Below are positions 43,427 through 55,759 of a DNA stretch of 64,000 bases, piece after piece. Each line of letters starts with the position of its first letter. Position 1 is the stretch's first letter. A program made the position numbers and the translations under genes. The notes under the pieces were generated by a model that was not told the DNA's origin, did not search any database, and saw only the letters and a program-made list of their open reading frames with translations. Source of the DNA: Populus alba (Eukaryota; Streptophyta; Magnoliopsida; Malpighiales; Salicaceae); the NCBI RefSeq assembly GCF_005239225.2, contig NC_133301.1, positions 3,497,157-3,561,156 of the forward strand, written 5' to 3'.

Positions 43427-43606
43427 GTTGAGAATAATAGAATGTGTTGGGTTGTGCCTTAGCCAACCTTCCTATTTATATAGAGGCAGTAGAACACTGC
43501 AGTAACTGTAATGATTACAACATCCTATATTAGAATCCTATTGTGATAGATACATGAGTAACTGTAATGATTACAACATCCTATATTAGAATCCTATTCT
43601 ATAATA
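43427..43606 (-). repeat. 5' LTR of the copia element
   Basis: 180-bp copy differing from the left LTR by A/G and C/G substitutions. The initiator tRNA-Met primer site lies one base to its left. Confidence 0.85.
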
Positions 43607-45429
43607 GGGAGTAGTACTGTTTAATTTCTTTTTTTATATAAATCTAGTATCAGATTCAACCCCTGCAATTCTAGAATAACATTTTTGATATGGGATGCCA
43701 TGTATTATGGATAATTGTTAGTCGTATGTACACGAGGTGTTGAATGCTCAAGATATTATCATCTGATTCAGAAATAGTTAAGAAACTTGAATGTACTGGT
43801 CTTATAAAAAATTTTAAATGTAAAAGACTGGTTGTAGCTAATAAAGATATTAGCACTTGATATAACCATATTATTCAATAATTTCACCTATATTTAACTA
43901 GTGTTTTGCCTTTTTTATATGTATAAAATACCTTGATTTTCTTTGTTTTATGTTTTGTAGGCACTTTTGGATGAAATATGTAAAAAGAATCAAAACAGAG
44001 ATAATTGTCAAATTTGACCTTTAGTCCATGTTTTGTGCAGAGCATGAGCTTTAAAGGTTGAAATGAAGTGATTCCAATGGTATTAAAAAAGCTAAAATCC
44101 ATACCTTTCTGAACATCTAAGTTAAGAAATAAAAATAAGGAAGAGCATAGAAATCGTAGCCTTCAAAGTCAAATCTCGCAATCAGCCAGTGTTGACCTTC
44201 AACCATTTCGACTTGAATATCTTGAGCTAAAAAAGTCCATTTGATGCAAAATCAATTTCTTTGGATTTCTGACTTAAAGACCTATCAACGCAAAAAAATT
44301 TAATTCAAAACATATCTCATATGATGGAGATATGATTTTTTTAAGATGACAGATGAATTCTGCCAGCAAACAAGTTTTATGAAGAAACGAGTCCAAATTA
44401 CGTCCCAAAGCATCCAAACTGACATCCATAACTTGAAGATTTCATGCAGGGTTAGTTTTCCTTTTTTAGAAAAATAGTTAGTGAAGTACTTAAATGTAAA
44501 CTGTCTATTTAAGAGAGGACTATTTTGTAAAATAGAGACTTGGGTTTCCTATTATATAAAAAGAAAGAGAGAAGGAAGAGAGGGGGATGGTTAGAAGAGA
44601 GGAACATAAACCCTTTCTCCCACAAACTCGAATTCATGCATTCTTTTTTTTTTTTGGTTAGCTGTTCAATAGAAATGCAATGCTAAACTCTTTTTCTTGG
44701 TTGTAAGGACACAAAAACCTTCGGATTTCAAGAACTATGAGATCTATTTTACCTTTACTTTCCAGTTTATATGATGAATGAATATGTTTGTTCTCCTATG
44801 CTTATTTCCTATGATTGTTTATTTTAATTACTAGAGCGGACTCTAAGTTATTATTGTGAACAATCTATTACTAAGTTTGTTATCAAAACTGGAGTTGTGG
44901 TATATAAACTTGTGAAGCAACTGAGATTAATAATTGTGGTAGGTCTAGATTAGTAATATTAGGGAGAACATTCGACTGATCAAATCAAACATAGACTGCG
45001 AACAATTATGTTGTCTAGATTAATCAACTCATCTAGTTCTTAAGGCTGCTATTGAATTAAATTACTAGTGCGGAAATTGTGGTTGTTTGATGGTTAGGAT
45101 TAGTTATACAATGAATCAGTTAACTAATCAACATAAAAAAATATATAGATATTCAGAGTATAAATTAACGTCTCGTTTCTATGATCAATTCTAATTTCTA
45201 TAGGTGGATGTTTATTTGCGATCAAGGTTTGTTTTCTTAAGAAATTTTAGTTTTATTTAATTTTTGCTTGATTGTTTGATTCTGTCATAGTCTAGATAAT
45301 CACAAACCAAACCTCCCAATTGCATAATGTATAGCATACAAATCTGACTTGAACCTTCCTCGTGGGATCCATCCCTTGCTTGGTCTATACTATCTTGTAT
45401 GTTGTGTTTTAAGATAGGGTAATTAATTT
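43607..45429. other. Noncoding spacer with faint LTR-like signal
   Basis: 43790-43860 (TGTACTGGTCTTATAAA...GACTGGTTG...ATATTAGCAC) resembles the early part of the 7.86-kb element's LTR near 18740-18810, so an eroded relative is likely. 44560-44900 looks like untranslated LTR-element text. No gene found. Confidence 0.4.
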
Positions 45430-46779
45430 GTGTGAACATGACATTGCAACAGCACCCCTAGTACAGCTTACTTGAGGTAGCACCCTTAACACACCTTAGT
45501 CGAGGTAAACTTCATGTGAATAAATCTAATATTTTGAATTTATTATGGGCTCGTGTGCCCAAATAAATTCTTATGGAAAAGGTTCATATAGGTTCCCTAA
45601 CAGGGTTCACCTATCTTGAAAGGCAGAAGAATTTTTCACAACTCGTGTGTTGTGGTGAAAATACTTTCAATTAAAATGTAATGAACCTAGGAATCTCATT
45701 TAAATGAGCCACCTCTTTAAAGTAGAGATGGGCAATCCAAGCAGCATCCATAATCTCTATATTTTTTTGTCCTTTTGGCTTTAAATATTCAAAAAAAAAT
45801 GAAAGAAAATACAAACACACACACACACACACATTTGTTTTATTATATTTTACTAACATAAGCTACAATTAAATTTTTTAGATATCACCAAAATTCAAAA
45901 CAGTTCAAACACACACACAATAGACATTTCAAATTTACAAAATAGGCCTCCTAAAATTCATAAATTAATATGGAGAAATTGCTAGAAATTCAGGAACAAT
46001 GCTGGGAAGCTTCCAAGTTGCAGGAACAGTGGCGGTGCATTGGTCTCACACTTCACTTGTCCTCTGTTTTTTCCTACGGTGGCGCGTGGAGCAGATGCGC
46101 CACCACTGTTCTTGCATTCCCAAAAGTATTCCTCTGCAATTCCTAAATATTTGGGGTCTATTTTGCAATTTCTAAATTGTATCATGTAAAAATGATGTGT
46201 GAGTGGAGCATAGTAAAAATGGATGTGTGTGTGTAATTTGTTTTTTCTCCTTTCAAATTTTGAGAATATATATACATGGTTTGTTGTCTTTAATTGCAAT
46301 TAACTGTGATACTTGTTCCTTTAAAAAAAAATTAAATGTTTTCCTTGTATGCTGCATACGACCGCTACCCTTACATATTATTAGAAATAACCTGTTATTA
46401 TTTACTGTTAATATTTGGATAAAGAAACACTAAGTGGTTAATATCCAAAATATGTTTTTAGGAATAATACGTCATTATCCCTTAACAATATAAGGACAAA
46501 GAAACATATGAAAGGTAAATGTCCAAAATATTGTTGAGAGTAATACAACTTGTTCATTTTTATCATAAGGGTAGATTTATGCCCAAAATGTTATTTAGAA
46601 CAATTTAATTGCACATCCTTGAAAGAATCCTTAATTTTAATTAAGGATATTTCAATTTTTGTTCCACGGTTCATGAGTCATGAAAGTATAAAATATTAAG
46701 GAAAAAATTGGCTTTTAAAGCACCTTAAATTTCCTTAGGTTTCTAACTATGTTTTTTATTTATTTATTTATTATTGTTT

Positions 46780-47335
46780 CTCTTCTTTGCGATTTTTGAG
46801 TCGCAAACACTTGAAATACTAAGAAAAATTGAACATTTAAGCACATTGAATCTCCTTGAATTTCTATGATAGTTGTTTCCTAATCCATGAGTTGCAAATT
46901 TAGTTTAAAGCAAATACAGATTTCAAGAGATCTGCATTGGTTCTCTTTGGTACTTTGTAGACATACCTAAGGTATGATACATATTGGCCAATGATTCTTT
47001 CTTTTTAGACTTTGAACTCAAGTTTGTTCATCGTAGCAAATTTATCCTATGAAAATTGATGGGATTAGTGAACACCAACACCATAGCAATTATAAGGCAA
47101 ACAAAACACCAAGCAGCTTACGTTAGGTAGGGCATACTAGAGGTGCTAAAACATTCCCTTTATGCAACCAGTCCCTTGTCTTAAAATCATTAAAAGACTA
47201 GTTAGGTTTTCTAGTGACCATAATACTAGGTGGCAACTACTTTGTTCATAAAACAAAAAAAGCCTGAAATCAATCCCCACTCCTGGGGAGGGTTGCTGCG
47301 ACGTCGAGCTCTCGCGAGGGTGCGACACCAATATT
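46780..47335 (+). repeat. Inverted LTR terminus of a related element
   Basis: 47090-47335 read on the minus strand starts TGTCGCACCCTCGCGAG. It then contains GTTGCCACCTAG, ACTGGTTGC, AGGGAATG and AGCACCTCTAG, in the same order as the LTR start at 18608. It therefore lies in the opposite orientation to its surroundings, suggesting an inserted and truncated copy. The left limit is uncertain. Confidence 0.45.
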
Positions 47336-49319
47336 AAGCAAAATTGTTCACATGCTATGTAAATAGTGGAGTGTGGAAAAGGTGAAGCATAAAAAGAAAG
47401 GGAATAAAAAGAAGAAGAGGGACTGACCTCGCGGTGAGGTGTTGTTCATGGTGGCGGTGTTGTGGCAGCAGGCAGCAGTTCCTCCTCCTTTTTTCTTATG
47501 TTTCTGTGTTGCTTCTTCTTTTTGTTTCTATTCCCACGCTTCTTTGTTCCTTCTTCTGTTTTTCATGGTGGTGTTGCTGTTATTGATTGTGGCTCAAGGT
47601 AGTTCTTGTGGCGGTGAAAAGGAAGGTAAGTAGTGGTGCCCCTTTTTTTCCTTCTCGTTCCTTCCTTCTTTTTGTTTCCTCCCTTCTCCTTTCCTTTCCT
47701 TTTCTTTCTCTGTTTTATGTCCTTTTGTTTAGTTCTTCTTTTTGTCCTCTTTTTCTCCATTTCTCTCTTTTTCCTTCATCCTCTATTATTAAACAACCAC
47801 CCCCATCAACTCTTTTTCTCGGTCTCCCCCTATTTTTCACCTCCTTTGTTTCCTTCTCTCTATATTGTCCCCTCTGTTTCAAATCGCTCCCTCAACCTTC
47901 TCTCTATGTCTTTCTCTCCGTTTTGTTCTCTCTCTCTCTTTGGTCCTCTAAAAAAATTCTTCAATGTTCTCTCAAAAGTCTCCTGCAAATTGTCCCCCTT
48001 TTTCATTCTCCTCACTCTGGTATTTATAAGGGGAAAAAGGGAGAAAGCCACCTTACCCTGTCCAATCGCGTTGAATGGTTAGGGTGGCTAGACGACCACT
48101 ATGCAGCATCTGTAGGGCTTGTCTCCTATGCTTTTCCATCTTAGGAGGCCAATAGGCGTGGTGGGTCTTGTCAGTTTTGGGTTTTTTAGGAGAGAGAGGG
48201 AAATAAGTGTTGCAGGGGACAAAATCTCCTTCTTACCCTGCCTTTGCGTGTCTAGTGGAAGAAGGAGATGTACTGTGTCGTTCAAAACAACACTGTTTCC
48301 CCTATTTTTTTAATAGTGGATGAAACAATGTCATTTTGAACAAAATGCGCCGGATCATTTAAATGCAAATGGCATCAAAGATGTCAATTTCCAAATTGGT
48401 CCTTAATTTTTTATTTATTCAATCAAGTCAATTACAATTTTGATTTTAAAAATCAATTCAATTGCATCCCTGCCAAATAGAATGTCAGCCTTAAAGTTGG
48501 CCACCTTTTTCATTTTGGTCTTTGGTCTCGGATTTATGCAATTTGACCCTCAATTGATCAATAACCTATCATTTTTTTCAATTTAGTCCCTGATAGTCAA
48601 TTCTTGTTCCTCTATTTACATGACTTTTCCAGTTTGGTCCTTCATTTCAGATTTGTTCAATCAAGTCCCTAATTGGCCATCAAACTTCAATAGTTTTTGG
48701 AACTAAGTCCCTGATTTAACCAAATCAATTCTAAAAAATTATAATTTGACTGCTGAACTTTAATTTCTTCTAATTAAAGCCTAAATTGACTTAAAAATTA
48801 ATATTTCTTGCAATCAAACCCTTCATAAATTCAATTGAACCTTCAATAAAATTTAATTGAGTCCATAAACATCTGATTTTGGAATTGTTTTCTTAAATTG
48901 AATTTTCTTAGTCAATAGGGCTCTTATTAGTAAAAAACATACTGTCAAATTTTAATATTTGTATTTTAAAACCTCTTCAACCAATTTCTAGCCATTTTAT
49001 GGGTGCTCTGACATCCTCTTCTTTCTCCTATTATTTTTTGAGATTTTTTGGTTTTATTCAACGTATTGTTTTTGTTTAATTTTTGAAGAGAAACAAATGA
49101 ATTTGAGGAATAACTCAAAATGGGTTATGACAATTGTCCCCCTCTTTACAATGATTGTGATAGAAAGTCACGTAGAAAACTTTAGATAATAGCTTTGTAA
49201 AGAAGAGAAAGAAAATGATAATAAATTCACCATATCAAGAAATGATGAATTGTTTTGAAAGTATTTAAAGTGAGGGCTAGAAAGCGTTCTCAAAGGTGAA
49301 ATTCAAATATTTTGAAATG

Positions 49320-50100
49320 GTTGAATTATCATGGGTGACCTGCCTAAGAAAAAAAATAAAATGATTTTTCGAGATGGTCTCATTATAATGGGTACCCAAT
49401 TTGAAAAATACAAAGATTTGTCCAAAAAATGGTCTCATTGTAATGGGTGACAAACCCACACACACTAACACTGGTTTATTTTCAAGGGTGACCTGCGTTT
49501 TCGGTTAGGTTAACTTGAGATCCCATTTGGCAATCTCCTTTAACTAGAACCAAAGTTGGTATGTAGCTCGATCAACCTGAAATCTCATCTAGTGATTCCC
49601 TTTAACTAAAGCTAAAATTTGTGTATGGTTAGGTTAACCTAAGATCCCATATGACGATCTTCTTTAACCAGAACCAAAAACATATATGTGTGGTCTCATT
49701 GTAATAAGTGATCTACCCAAGTGGAAGATGAAAGTGAAGAGTGGTCTCATTATTGTGGGTGACATATCCAGATGAAAAATAAAAAGTGAAAAGTGGAAGA
49801 TGGTCTCATTGTAATGAGTGACCTATATAGATGGAAAAAATATGAAAAACAGCCTCATTATAATAGGCGACCTACCCAAGTGAAAGATAGTCTCATTGTA
49901 ATAGGTGGCCTACCCAGATAAAAGAAATATGAAAAATGTTCTAAATATAATAAGTGACCTACCCAAGTGGAAGAGGATCTCATTGTAAGGGGTGACGTAC
50001 CTAAATGGAAAAGGGTCTAATTGTAATAGGTGACCTACCCAAGTGGAAAATATGAAAAAAGTCTCATTATAATGGGTGACCTACCCAAATGAAAAATGAT
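49320..50100. repeat. Degenerate tandem repeat array of the old Ogre-like relic
   Basis: About 12-15 diverged units with GGTCTCATT(G/A)TAATGGGTGA and CTACCC, homologous to the array at 21096-21720. Many copies have lost the matching stem bases (for example AATAAGTGATCTACCC). 49500-49680 also carries the GATCCCAT(T/C)TGGC(A/G)A units of repeat B. Confidence 0.8.
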
Positions 50101-51149
50101 TTGAAGAGTCTTGAAGGGAGAACATGATAGGGCTCAAAAGGAGAGAAGGGCTCAAAGGCCCCCTAGAAGGAAGGTAAGGTTGAGAAACACACTACCTGAA
50201 ATATAAGGGCTCCAAGATGAACTTGAAAGTAGGTAGAGTTAGAAAAGGCACTACCTAGAGATGAGAGTTTAAAGGTGCACTTAAAGGAAGTGAGGGCTCC
50301 AAGGCGCACCCGAAAAGAGATAGGGTTAGAGAAAGCACTATCCAGAAGATAAGGGCTCAAAGGCGCACTTAAAAGAAAGTGAGGGCTCGAAGGAGGATAC
50401 GAAAAGAGGTAAGGTTAGAAAACATACTACCCAAGAGGTGATGATGGTATACCAGTCTGTTAATGTTGAAAGGAATGTATTCTGATCAATATGCATGTAT
50501 ACTTACTTGAGAAATATAGGTCCCCTTTTCTTCATGGAGTCTTTATTTTCTCAATCTTTATTTTCTCAAAAGTTTGAGTCTTGGTAGTAAACTTCGATGG
50601 CCTTTTCACTATTACTTACTCAAGTCACATCTTGTGATCTTGACCTTTGGGAATGGCTTGATATTAGCATAACTCTTAGCCCTCCAACCTTTATCTCAAA
50701 GGTCACACCAGTTATGCCCTACATTTGATTTTCTTAGAGAGGGAATCATGAAGCCAGCCCTACCATGTGTTTTTGAATTGCCCCCTAGCTTGAACATGCC
50801 CTTAAGTGTTCAATTTGAATTTTCTTTAGGGATGAGGCTATGTGAAAGAAGGTTTGGTTAGTGATAAAAAGTTGGTTTCATGTAGAACTTTTGGAATTTC
50901 AAAGCTACTCTAGACACACAAATCATTTTGACATCTATTTAAAGCAAACTTATTATGAAGAGATTCAAGTAATTCCTATGGACAAGTTTTCATAAGTGAT
51001 GAAAGAATTTTTGTTTTGCATTTGGTGAAAATGTGCAGTGATGTTTTGTTGGTAAACAAATGATTCAAGATTCAAACTGAGCGTTTCAAAGAACCAATCT
51101 TCAAAGCATTCACTTTATTTGCATGACTAATGAAGCTTGTTTCTCATGG

Positions 51150-51768
51150 TTCCACCTATTTTCTCTTATGTTTATGCATTGCTTCTTCTTTATGTTTCTA
51201 TACCCCCCGCTTCTCTGTTTCTTCTCTTGTTTCTAACAGTAGTTGTGTTGTTGTCGATGGTGGCTTAGAGCAATTCTTGTGGCGGCAACAAGGAAGGTAA
51301 GCAATGGTACCCTTTTTTTTCCCTTCTTGTTCCTTCCTTCTTTCTATTTCCTCCCTTCTCCTTTCTTTTCCTTTTCTTTCTCTATTTTATGTCATTTTCT
51401 TTCACTCCTCTATCTCTTATCTTTCTCTCCTTTATGTCTCTGTTTCTCTCTCTACCTTCGTCCTCTATTCTTAAACAACCATCCCCCTGTCAGCTCTCTC
51501 TTTGGTCTCCCCTAATTTTTTACCTCCTTTGTTTCCTTCTCTCTATATCATCCCCTCTGTATCAAATAGTTCCCTCAACCCTCTCTCTAAGTCTTTCTCT
51601 CCCTTTCATTCTCTCTCTTTCTCTGGTCCTAAAAAAAAAAAACTCTTCAATGTCCTCTAAAAAACTCTCCTACAAATCATCCCCACTTTTGTTCTCCCTA
51701 CTTTGGTATTTATAAGGGGAAAAGGGGAGAGAGCCACCCTACACTGTCCAATCACTTCGAATGGGTAG
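51150..51768. repeat. LTR piece of the old relic, left of the Athila insertion
   Basis: Parallels 47490-48080: CATTGCTTCTTCTTTATGTTTC, TTCTTGTGGCGGCAACAAGG, a long CT-rich stretch, then TATTTATAAGGGGAAAAGG. Its continuation lies beyond the Athila element at 60575. The long open frames in it are a result of the CT-rich composition. Confidence 0.75.
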
Positions 51769-52065
51769 TGACACGACCAAAAGCTTGATGTCTTCTCCCA
51801 AGTGCAGGAGTGTCGAAGTAATAAATAACCCGGCAAGACCGGGGTCGAACCACAGAGAGGTTAATTGTATAAATTATAAATAACAAGACAACAACAACAA
51901 CAACAATAACAACAACAATAATAACAATAATAATAACTATTATACTCAGTACGTGGCGTTGTTATACCTGAGAATGATCTAAAGATCGGGTCACAGGTTT
52001 CCAGCCTATATACTGAGTTTATGAAAAGATCAAATATATATATTATGTAATATAAACAGAATGTA

Positions 52066-52097
<32 letters not shown>

Positions 52098-53510
52098 AAG
52101 CAGAAGATGAAGAAATTAATGAGAACTTTGAGATGAAAGATTAACGTAAGGATTAAACAATGATAAAAACAAATGTCAAGGTTAGAGAATCCACTAATGG
52201 TACTTCAAACAAGTATAATATAAACTCTTATTACTCAATTGGAAACCACATATAAAGGAGGTTCCATTCAGATTATAAATTATTAACATGATTACATTAG
52301 TTATCTTATTCGAATAAAGCTAATACTTGTAAATGTTGGCAGGCATTCATGATTATAACTTATGTTAACAACAAATCAAGTTCCTTTCACAGCTCAGGTG
52401 TCGGTTATACCATACAGTATGAGCTATGAAAGTGCCAAGTATTTGTTGTACCAAGTGTTATACAACATAAATCTAGATTAACCATTTAACAAGCAAAGTA
52501 TTAAAAGTGAACAAGATAACAAATATAAAACATGTTAGTATCCAACGTTAAGGTCCATGTTAAGTTTATATTATACTTATTCTTACACCATTAGTGTACC
52601 CTTTTCACCTTGACATAATTAACTTAGCTGAACATAATGAAAGAAAGAAACATAAATGAACAAGATAAGAACATAAATGAGAAAGACGTTAACTAAGTAA
52701 AAGAAAGGAAATGAAGTGCATAAACTTGATATTAATGAAAGAAAAGCATAAGCAATACAAAGAGAGAAAGCAAGAGCATGATCTTGATCTGGAAACCAAG
52801 ATGCCTCAATACATGGTAAGTGCCTCCTTTTATAGGCCAAAATTTGGAACTATTGATTTGTTGACTAATTGATGAGTGGGTGGCCATATCTTGACTAGAT
52901 AACAATCCTTATCTTCTTGTCTAATCAAGACGTCATTGCTAACATCATAATTTGCCCAGAATCCTCAAGAATGTTCTAGGAAATTATCTCAGCTTTCCAA
53001 CAAAAAAAAGATGAGGTCATTTGGACTTCTAGAACTCAAGATATGGGCTGAACACTAAATAGTGTTTGGGCTGCAGGACAGCTTCGGACTTCTTCGTTGT
53101 TCCTTCCATTTGGACTTCAAAACGACCTTTTCAAATCTTGGGCTCCTCATGAAAGTTGTAGGCCTTTGTCTTACCTTTCCATCCATATAAAGTGGACCTA
53201 AATCCGAAATCTAGAGCTCCAGATATGATCCAATTACCGAGCAATGTTCCGGTTTGGACTACACCGACATCTCTTTTTCTAAGTTTGGCCATCTCTTTGT
53301 CCTTTAACTTTCAATGCTTAAACTCATCAATCAATCCTTTTATTTATGTGATAGTCCTGCATTTAAAATGAGCATTTACCATAAATTAAGGTATCTTATA
53401 ATATCAAAGTTGTTATTATAAAACATGCTTTAGTTAAGGAGTTATTGATACTTCAAGTGCAAAATGATGATATAAAACCTTGATAAACATGCACTTTTAA
53501 GTACTAATCA
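51769..53510 (-). repeat. 3' LTR of the Athila element
   Basis: 1742 bp with CAA/AAT microsatellite blocks at 51885-51950 and 52065-52095. It differs from the right LTR by five one-base length changes in short homopolymers. Confidence 0.92.
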
Positions 53511-54750
53511 CACCCCCAACCAGCTTATTACTAGTCCCTAGTAATCTAAAGCGTTAAAATAGAGAAACAATTTGCAAGTTCCACAAAGCAAGGCATTCAT
53601 CATTCAACTTCCATTAATCTATCCAGATAAACAAACTCTCATTAAATTTATATTCCTGCTTCATACTTCTTAAACAAGATATTAATAAACCTTCTTTTTG
53701 TGTGCTCAATGAAAACATAGATGATGGGGCTTTTGTTGGAAGAAAACAATATTATGTTCAAATGTTTAAGGTGAACTTCCTTGGGTTGGGATTATTTTTT
53801 TTTTTCTTTTTATTTATATACACATACAACTTAAAACACAATGTATCTTTAACCCATGTAACGAGTTTTAGGCTAATGACTCCCAGACCAGTTGGTCTTA
53901 GGGCATTAGGTGTTGAGACACCCCTACGAGCTTAACAACTCGGGTTGCAGATACTAATACGTAGATAGTGCAATGTTTGATTCCCTTAAGCTTTTCTCCT
54001 TAACCCATGTAACAAGCTTTGGGCCAATAGCTCCCAAGTCAGTTGACTTTAGGGTATTAGGTGTTAAAACACCCCTTCGGGCTTAATTGCTTAGGTTATG
54101 GAGGCTACGAAACCAAACTTATCCACGTTTTATTATCATCAATACTATCTTTCTTTTTTTTTCTTTTTTTTCTTTTTTTTTTTTTCTTTTTTTTCTTTTT
54201 TTTTCTTTTTATTAATTATATACTATCCTTTACCCTTAGTTGTTACCTTCAACAAAAGAACATAATTACTGTAATAATCCAATGTGCAACCCACAATCAT
54301 ATGTTAAAGTGTGTGTGTGAAAATGAAGGTTTAATAATACTTGTTAAATGAGTATATGAGCAGAATCAAGTGATAACAATGTGAGAGTTTGTAAACCTGA
54401 ATATTTCAAGAAGTATTATGATAGACCTTGGTAATGAAACTTACTAAGATGCGTCTCTAGAGTCAATAAAATTGATTCCATACTCTGCCATCCTAATAAC
54501 AATTTTGTCAAATGGTTTTAATAATAGCAAAAACAGTTAGCAAGTTAGTATTTTTTTTTTTTTTTAAACTACTACCCTCTCCCCCCAACCAAAACGAGAC
54601 ATTGTCCTCAATGTTCGAAGGTAGAAAGATAGAGTATAGAAGACATCACCTGAAACAGCGAACAATGACAAACCTGAAACACACTTAAACAAACATAAGA
54701 AGTAACAAAACAAAATAATATGCTATTAATAAAACCAAAAGACACAAGGT
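53511..54750. other. Noncoding 3' part of the Athila element
   Basis: Contains two related blocks of about 190 bp with TAACCCATGTAACGAG, CTCCCAGACCAGTTG and GGCATTAGGTGTTGAGACA-like words (53848-53960 and 54000-54110). T-rich runs also occur. The conserved GAGGACAATGTCTCGTTTTG on minus lies near 54590-54612. That last motif is usual between the coding part and 3' LTR in this family. No protein is supported here. Confidence 0.65.
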
Positions 54751-54751
54751 T

Positions 54752-55398
54752 TCACAGATGAAGGCTCAAATCTAATCTAAGCTTTTTACGGCTTTCCTTA
54801 GTTGACCAATCTAGACGACTCATGCAGGGATCAATGACAGGGATGAAAGATTGTAGTTGGTCAATCAATTGTTCAGCAGTAGCAGCAGAAATTATGATTC
54901 GTCGTGTCGAAGAAATTCCTGTTCCACAGCTTGATCAAGGAAAGACAGCAACTTATCATAAAAACCATTAACATTGAACAAACCTATGGGTTTATGGTGA
55001 ATGTGCAGTTGGGCCCAAGATGAAATATGAAAGATCTCTTCCAATGTGCCCAGACCACCTGGTAATGCAATGAAGGCATCAGCATGGTTAAACATGGTAT
55101 TCAGTCGGTCAGACATTGTTGGGACCTGTAGTTCTTCTCCAATTGTTTTTCCAATGATGTCCCCATTTGCTAAAGCTTTGGGGACAACCCCCAAAACTTG
55201 ACTGCCTCCTAAAAATGCAGCCATTGACACACCTCCCATTAACCCAAGGCTACCTCCCCCATACACTAAATGAATCTTTCTCTCAGCTAGTACCCGACCA
55301 AGATGATTTGCTGATTCTAAAAACTCTTTTTCTTTCCCAGAACTGGATCCACCGAAAACACAAATATTTCTTATATGATGACTTGAGGAACCTGCCAT
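54752..55398 (-). pseudogene. Captured, intron-free LOG-type cytokinin-activating enzyme, C-terminus frameshifted
   Basis: An open frame of 168 codons (55398-54892) encodes a LOG family protein. LOG enzymes release active cytokinin bases from their riboside 5'-monophosphates in the cytosol. Visible motifs: a Gly-rich N-terminal strand (ICVFGGSSSGK), VYGGGSLGLMGG, the conserved Arg in TMSDRLNTM, and the family signature PGGLGTLEE near residue 115. After FLRHDES a stop follows. The rest of a LOG C-terminus (RRIIISAATAEQL ... LDWSTKESRKKLRL, stop at 54752) is readable in another frame, so one indel removed about 45 residues. The catalytic core is complete, but the last helices are lost. There are no introns, although the plant LOG genes I know have several. 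It is sense to the element and sits where integrase core would be. Confidence 0.88.
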
Positions 55399-55462
55399 TT
55401 CTACACACTTCTATATTTGATGAATATATGGGATGAGTAGAAATGAAGGGAAGGAAGAGAAG

Positions 55463-55470
55463 AATTTATA
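55463..55470 (-). promoter_or_regulatory. Candidate TATA box of the captured LOG gene
   Basis: TATAAATT on the minus strand, about 65 bases upstream of the LOG start, with a (CT)n tract at 55530-55550 further upstream. This suggests that the captured piece includes promoter or 5' leader sequence and not only coding sequence. Confidence 0.45.
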
Positions 55471-55759
55471 GATGAAAAAGTGAAAATGCAATCATACCAC
55501 CTATATGTAGGCCAGCTGTAGTCTCACAAACTCTCTCTCTCTCTCTCTCTATTAATTATTTATTTTGAAAAAGCATGTATGTACAGGTAGTTGTGATTGT
55601 GGCTCACATCTTCCCTTGGTTTTACGTCCAAGAACGGCTTAAACGCCCTCTATGGGTCGGGGATAGGCTTCCCATCCAGTTTTCTTAAAAACTGGCAAAC
55701 AGGGTCTTTTTTAGTCAGATTCCCAAGACTAAGTCGATCATGTTCTTTATGGAATTGTG

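Larger units (their letters stand above)
40690..43606 (-). mobile_element. Ty1/copia retrotransposon lacking reverse transcriptase (2.92 kb)
   Basis: 180-bp direct repeats at 40690-40869 and 43427-43606 differ at two positions. The minus-strand primer-binding site TGGTATCAGAGC (43414-43425) is one base from the right LTR. A purine tract (TTGAGGGGGCA) abuts the left LTR. Flanks GGGAA (40685-40689) and GGGAG (43607-43611) fit a slightly eroded target duplication. The LTR does not end in the usual TG...CA. It contains an internal duplication of a block with TGATTACAACATCCTATATT. Coding content stops after the C-terminal part of integrase, so RT and RNase H are deleted and the element is not autonomous. 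Confidence 0.88.

Noticed and set aside
47587..48144. 185- and 149-codon overlapping open frames
   Set aside because: CT-rich LTR-like sequence; the homologous stretch at 51243-51715 does not keep the frame.
53848..54110. Possible small gene or duplicated noncoding RNA
   Set aside because: Two diverged copies of a block in the Athila 3' tail without a stable frame; ordinary element sequence is the simpler reading.
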